From Lophius americanus (Eukaryota; Chordata; Actinopteri; Lophiiformes; Lophiidae): DNA of 64,000 nucleotides. Of the stretch, positions 59,305 through 64,000 are shown one piece after another. The stretch spans positions 124,001-188,000 of the forward strand of contig JBBDHG010000028.1 of NCBI GenBank assembly GCA_037951165.1. The letters run 5' to 3'. The position numbers and the translations under genes were made by a program. Every line of letters begins with the position of its first letter. The stretch's first letter is position 1. Below the pieces are notes generated by a model, which worked only from the letters and a program-made list of their open reading frames with translations, was not told where the DNA came from and made no database searches.

Positions 59305-59385
59305 GAGTGCGGCGGAAGTAGCGGCGGCAGCAGCGGCATTGATGATGATTCTATAATATCCACGACTTTTGATGTCATTAAATTC
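59305..59385 (+). repeat. Family X terminus, sense
   Basis: GCGGCGGCAGCAGCGGCATT (the GC-rich module), then GATGATGATTCTATAATATC and CACGACTTTTGATGTCATT. Only the right end of the family is present. It abuts the LINE tail repeat at 59386. Confidence 0.75.
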
Positions 59386-59612
59386 CATTCATTCATTATG
59401 TGTAACCACTTATCCTGTTCAGGGTCATAGAGGGGGTAGCCGACACACAGAGACAAACAACCATTCACACTCACATTCACTCCTACGGGCGGTTCAGTCA
59501 CCAATTCAACTATATTACACGTTTTTGGACTGTGGGAGGAAGCATGAGCACTTGGGGGAACCCATGCAGACATGGGTAGAACATGCTGCTAACCAGGTTA
59601 CACATGGACTAA
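59386..59612 (-). mobile_element. Teleost LINE 3'-end repeat, antisense
   Basis: CCATTCATTCATTATGTGTA, CCACTTATCCTGTTCAGGGT, ACAACCATTCACACTCACAT, CTACGGGCGGTTCAGTCACC, TTGGACTGTGGGAGGAAGCA and GAACCCATGCAGACATGGGT match the 7600 copy but reach further. Confidence 0.7.
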
Positions 59613-60489
59613 GCTGAAAATGTTAAACTAGCAGCAAGTCAGTTAGTATGATATCAGCACAATGGCCAACTCACGCTCAGAGAGATAGTTTTTCTTCAGT
59701 GAGCCCTGAAGCAGCGTTGTGGCGCAGCGTGACTCTGGAAAATTGAACATGAACCCAACACTTAACACGAGGCTGCAAAGCAGAATAATTAATAGCCATG
59801 TGCAAAGAGGGAACATGTGTTTACCTTTTCCAAAGGACTCGTCTTTTGCTTGCGTACGGCACTACACTGAAAAACAATTACACTTTGAACTTACTTTAAA
59901 AAAAGAAAGTGAAGGTGAGATGACAGTGAAAATCGTTCTACAGTGCACAATTTAGAATTATCGCCATGTAAATGAGATTTTTGTTAGAGAACAGCTGGTC
60001 TTCACTCAACAGTACTCCCTAAACAATTTATTGGCAGACAACTAAATGTTGCAAAAAGCACCATCGTTCTTTTTGACTGGTTTGAGGAGAGATTACTACT
60101 TTAGAATTAATATTGCTTTCAATTTTTTTTGAGACCTAGAATACAAAAAAAAAAAGGTTTTATCTGGAAGCCATGTCATCCCATTAGATAATGTTAAAAT
60201 GCAATTTAAATGAATGACACAGTTGTGGCATTTTGGTAATGGTGGCATTTTCAAAAGTAACTCTTTGCTTTCAGAATTTGGCATTTCCTGCTCCGTAAAT
60301 GCCATTTTTATGCGAACAGAAGGTCAAACCATGACATAAGGTTACCATTTTATGTAAAAGAAAAGTCGGTCTGTAAACCACCAAATCAACCCTTCAACCC
60401 ATCTGGAATTTAGCCAGACATTTTTCTCAGTCCACTTGTCATGTGCTTTTAAAGAGTTTTTGAAAAATGGACACTTTTGATGCTGTGAT
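59613..60489. other. No gene seen
   Basis: AT-rich unique sequence, no domain. Confidence 0.4.
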
Positions 60490-60905
60490 GTGCTCTGCTG
60501 TGGAACCATCTCCCAATCTTGGTTCGGGGACAGAAACCCTCTCTACATTTAAAAGTAGGCTTAAAACTTTCCTTTATGATAGAGTTTATAATTAAGGCTG
60601 GTATAAGCTAGCTCTTAGCTATGCTGCTATAGGTTTAAACTGCTAGGGGATCTCCTATGATGCACTGAGCTTTCTCACTGTCGCTCTTTATACATCCCTC
60701 TCACTTTAATGCATGTTACTGGATTAATGCATGTTACTAACTTGACTTCTTCCCTTGAGTCTTTGTGCTTTGTTACCCTACAAGGTCACATGGTTGGTGA
60801 TTGCATCTGCTGCTGTGGACCTGCTCGATGTCCACTGATTTCAAGATGCTCATGATGATGATCACTATTATTATTATTGTTATTGTTATTATTATTATTG
60901 TATAG
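60490..60905 (+). mobile_element. L2/CR1-like LINE 3' end: end of ORF, 3' UTR and (ATT)n tail
   Basis: The start (60498 on) reads LWNHLPILVRGQKPSLHLKVGLKLSF, the typical end of L2-type ORFs (LWN-LP...FK..LKT). The 3' UTR has GATAGAGTTTATAATTAAGG, TTAGCTATGCTGCTATAGGT, TCTCCTATGATGCACTGAGC, ATGTTACTAACTTGACTTCT and CTGCTGCTGTGGACCTGCTC, the same order as at 23305. It ends in ATT/TTG repeats (60870-60900). Confidence 0.8.
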
Positions 60906-61457
60906 TATTTCCCCATAAGCTATGCTAAATGTTACATTATTATTAATGTAATTATTAACCTGGGTTCCCTGCTGGAGAAGCGGAGGAAAGTGGATAACCA
61001 TAGCTGATATCTTTGCTGCTTTTACCCCCATCCATATCAGTCTGGTTTTCAGCTATCTTCCGCCGTTGTAGCTGATGCTATACTGAATATCACTGCTTAG
61101 ATAGTGTTGTGTTTTTTGGTGTTGACACTTTGAGTCAATATGGAGATAGTTTGTGGATTTCTTTGAATATCAAGACAATATTCTTCTCAAGAAAAAGAAA
61201 CAAAATAAGCAAAATGGCTTGTTTGTCGCAGCACAGAAAAAAAAAGGAGACTGCAAATGATAAATGCTGTTTCGACAAGTTGTTCCAGTTAGGCAGACTT
61301 TCAAAGAAGACCATAAATGTCTTCCCCTCTTTCCCTTTAACAGTGATATGGTTCCCTGGGTCCCAATCAAATTCTCATTTCATTAGTCCTCCACTCTCAT
61401 TGGTTCTTTGAATGAGAGAAGTCACACAGGCAATCAGAAGGGCACACACGCACAAAC
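60906..61457. other. No gene seen
   Basis: AT-rich unique sequence; 100-codon frame (61109-61411) without a domain. Confidence 0.4.
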
Positions 61458-61482
61458 TCACACACACACACACACACACACA
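61458..61482 (+). repeat. (CA)n microsatellite
   Basis: Pure CA run preceded by ACACACGCACAAACT. Confidence 0.95.
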
Positions 61483-63422
61483 AGCGGAAATACAGAGGGA
61501 ATTTCTGACTTAAAATAATGAGAGACCTGTCGCATTAGATCAGTGTCTGTGTCGCAATATGGCCTGATGGTCAGCAGGACGGATCGGAGAAACCGCTGGC
61601 GACTGACACCCTTTGGGCATACAGGGAAAAGAGAGGAATGCATAGAGGATGTGTGGAATGAGGGTGGGGGTGGGTTCTAGAGAAATAGAGACAGAGGGAA
61701 GGCGATGGACAGAGCTGTGGTCTTGCGCATAACTCTCCTCTTCCTCATATGAGAGCAAACAAAGAGGAGAAAAAACAGGAGAAGAGAGAACAAAAGAAAC
61801 AAAGATTTAGGCTGTGGGTAGCGTGAAAGAAAGAAGAATTGAATAGAAAAAAAATTATAAGTTAAAAATAAGAAAGAATGAAGAGGGATGGAATTTAAAG
61901 GAGAGAAAAAAGAAGAAGATGCAGGAATGAATGAGAAGGAACAGAAATACTTCACTGATGGCTGCAGGGCAAATTTAGCATCACAGTTGTTCACCATAAC
62001 TATAGGAGTGAAAAATAAAAAGCAAAAATGTAAAAATAGCAATAACAGATTAAAAAAAAAAAGTCATAAAAGACAAAATAAGACCAGGACCCGACAGCAG
62101 GGGTATTTCCCTGAAAAGCTCCTTATCACCTGCCTTCTGCAAGCAATCCCCGTGATTGAACTTGAAATGAATAACATTTAAATATTGGGCTTGGACATAG
62201 TTTGAGTTCAGGAAGTGGTTGACAATATTCATTTAGCACACAATAATCAAAAGAATCCTAAATCATCACCTATCACCTGGTGGATAGGCGATTAGACATA
62301 CTGATGTAGAATTGTGTCCAGTCACCACTTCAAGATGTCTGACACTTCTCCTGATGACCTCTCGTGTTCCTCCGTGGTAGACATGGGTGGGATCAGTCTA
62401 TCAGAGAAGGTCCTCTTTAGGATGACCAGGACATCATGGAGTGGATGGGAGGAGTTGACAAGGGTGGCCGAGCACTCCAAACAGAGCCCTCATCTCTGAC
62501 ACTGTTGTCAGAGGATCCGGCGCCACTCCAACAAGGTCATGGCATTGAAGATCAGTTTGTTGAGTCCATTGGTGTCAGTCACCCTCAGCCTCCTGTCAAA
62601 GCAAACAGCGTGTCGCAGGAAATACTGACCAACGCAGACAGTGAAAACATCCTCAGCTTTGTTGTTGAAGGACCTCAGATAATAGCGGCCACACCGGCTG
62701 CAGTGTTTGTTAGAGCAGTCGAGTTCTTGGCAGGTACAACATCATTAACAAAATTCTCACTGGCTGATGGGAAGGAAGGAAAGGAGGAGACAGGAGAAAA
62801 ACAATATATAGAGAAAATATGAGAAGGGAGAGGACAGGAGAAAAAAAGAGTACAGGAGGAGAGAAATTAAGTAGGAGCAGATAACAGAGGAGAGGTCAGG
62901 GGGCCAAATAGAGGGAAGCTGTTGGTAAAAGCTCATTTCAACCAAAATAATGGTGGGGAGCAATACCCTGGAGATAATGGAGGGAGAGGAGAGGAAAACA
63001 CAGGATTGAAAATCTGCCTGTTTGTCCGGTAGAGGTCAGAAATCATTAAGGTCCAATCTGTTGCATGAAAATCTTAACATGAAAAAACCCACACAGGCAC
63101 AACCCCCCCACTACCACCCAGATAAACCATCATCTTTATTCAAGATTGCCCCCGGTGTGCATTTTAAGTCGGCTTAGTTAGAAAACCTCCATTTTTTGGA
63201 GGTCTACCTCTCCTTAGCCAGTGCCCACCCCCACATTCCACACCAACCAAAATACACATGTACATCCAAACACACACACACATGCATGCACATTGCTGTG
63301 CTACACAAAAAAAACAACAGGATTAATTTTTTTTTTCGGCCCTGTCAATTTGTTAGACAAATGAGTCTCCACAAATCCAATGATGGAGCGACAGCATATC
63401 CATATATTTACTTAAACGTCAA
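61483..63422. other. No gene seen; unexplained open segment
   Basis: A purine-rich tract spans 61640-61930. The segment 62330-62820 has balanced composition and 61- and 128-codon sense frames (62314-62499, 62436-62822). The 128-codon frame has no recognisable domain and ends in a purine-rich tract. Antisense translation of 62350-62700 has a coding-like look but holds stops. I cannot assign either. Confidence 0.35.
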
Positions 63423-63471
63423 ACACAGGCACACACACACACAGACACAAACACACACACACACACACACA
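63423..63471 (+). repeat. (CA)n microsatellite, interrupted
   Basis: CA run with GGCA, AGAC and CAAA interruptions. Confidence 0.95.
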
Positions 63472-63798
63472 ATTACATCCATCCCTGCAATCCCAGGGAG
63501 CTGTGAGATGGTACCAATGGAAATAGAGGACACCGTTTTCTCCAATAAAATCACAAATAAGCATATTCCCCTGACAGTCTGGATGGGCTCCGAGAGAGAT
63601 GGTCTGTAATATTGCCATTATGGTGAGCATGCACTAGCTGTGTACGTGTGTGAGTACGTGTGTGAGTACGTGTATGCATGTGACTATAAATATATTTCCA
63701 CTCATGGATGGATTGGGGATCTCCACGGTGATTTGTTTGCTTGGATTAAATGTCAGTTTTGGAAATGTGTTGTTGTACCTAAGCTCCTGAGAGAGCGA
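63472..63798. other. No gene seen; short tandem
   Basis: At 63641-63676 the 12-bp unit TACGTGTGTGAG occurs almost three times. Confidence 0.5.
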
Positions 63799-63808
63799 TA
63801 GAGAGAGA

Positions 63809-63839
<31 letters not shown>
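63799..63839 (+). repeat. (GA)n microsatellite
   Basis: GA run with one CA interruption; it ends at GCATGAGTAG. Confidence 0.96.
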
Positions 63840-64000
63840 CATGAGTAGAAGCAGGTGAGCGGACATTCCTAAGCTGTGTGTGAATGTCTCATCACTGTAT
63901 AACCGGAAACTTTGCAAGTTATAAGTAGAAGTTTCTAGACTATTCATGAATATTCACTTGTGCATGCTTGAATGCTTGTTACTTCTTCAAAATTATTATT

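Overview
This window looks like vertebrate nuclear DNA, most probably from a ray-finned (teleost) fish. It is AT-rich, crowded with long (CA)n/(TG)n, (CT)n, (AT)n and (ATCT)n microsatellites, and littered with decayed transposable elements. Several of those resemble fish families: Rex3 (recognised from the conserved block used for Rex3 PCR primers and from its GGAT-type tail), an RTE-like LINE, L2/CR1-like LINEs, tRNA-derived SINEs, Tc1 and hAT-type MITEs. I find no intact host protein-coding gene, rRNA or tRNA gene. The longest open frames are transposon remnants, tandem repeats read through, or chance frames. The window is best read as intergenic or intronic DNA.

Layout. 0-1.1 kb: antisense RTE-like LINE with a broken reverse transcriptase. 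3.8-5.0 kb: three antisense copies of an unnamed modular repeat, called family X here. 5.1-16.2 kb: four sense-strand Rex3 pieces, a Tc1-like transposase fossil, a hAT-type MITE with a nested LINE/SINE tail, and a very long TG/CA inverted pair. 17.6-19.0 kb: another X copy, then a 19-bp minisatellite of about 37 units. 20-24 kb: microsatellites, perfect hairpins and an L2-like 3' UTR that hosts a (TC)33 run. 28.4-30.7 kb: an L2/CR1-like LINE interrupted by a probable DNA transposon and cut off by a 143-bp (ATCT)n array. 30.7-43 kb: many X copies, a fifth Rex3 piece, RTE debris, a SINE and LINE tails. 45.7-46.4 kb: degenerate tandem array. 54.5-57.5 kb: MITEs, one with a perfect 8-bp target duplication, an antisense SINE and a dispersed repeat. 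58-64 kb: microsatellites, one X terminus and an L2-like 3' end.

The most interesting signal is family X. It has at least 15 recognisable copies in 64 kb on both strands, a shared order of sequence boxes, a variable number of internal units and a GC-rich module near one end. I do not recognise it as a named family. Nothing suggests a working gene system. All element names come from remembered consensus features, not from a search, and boundaries are approximate unless a duplication or inverted repeat fixes them.
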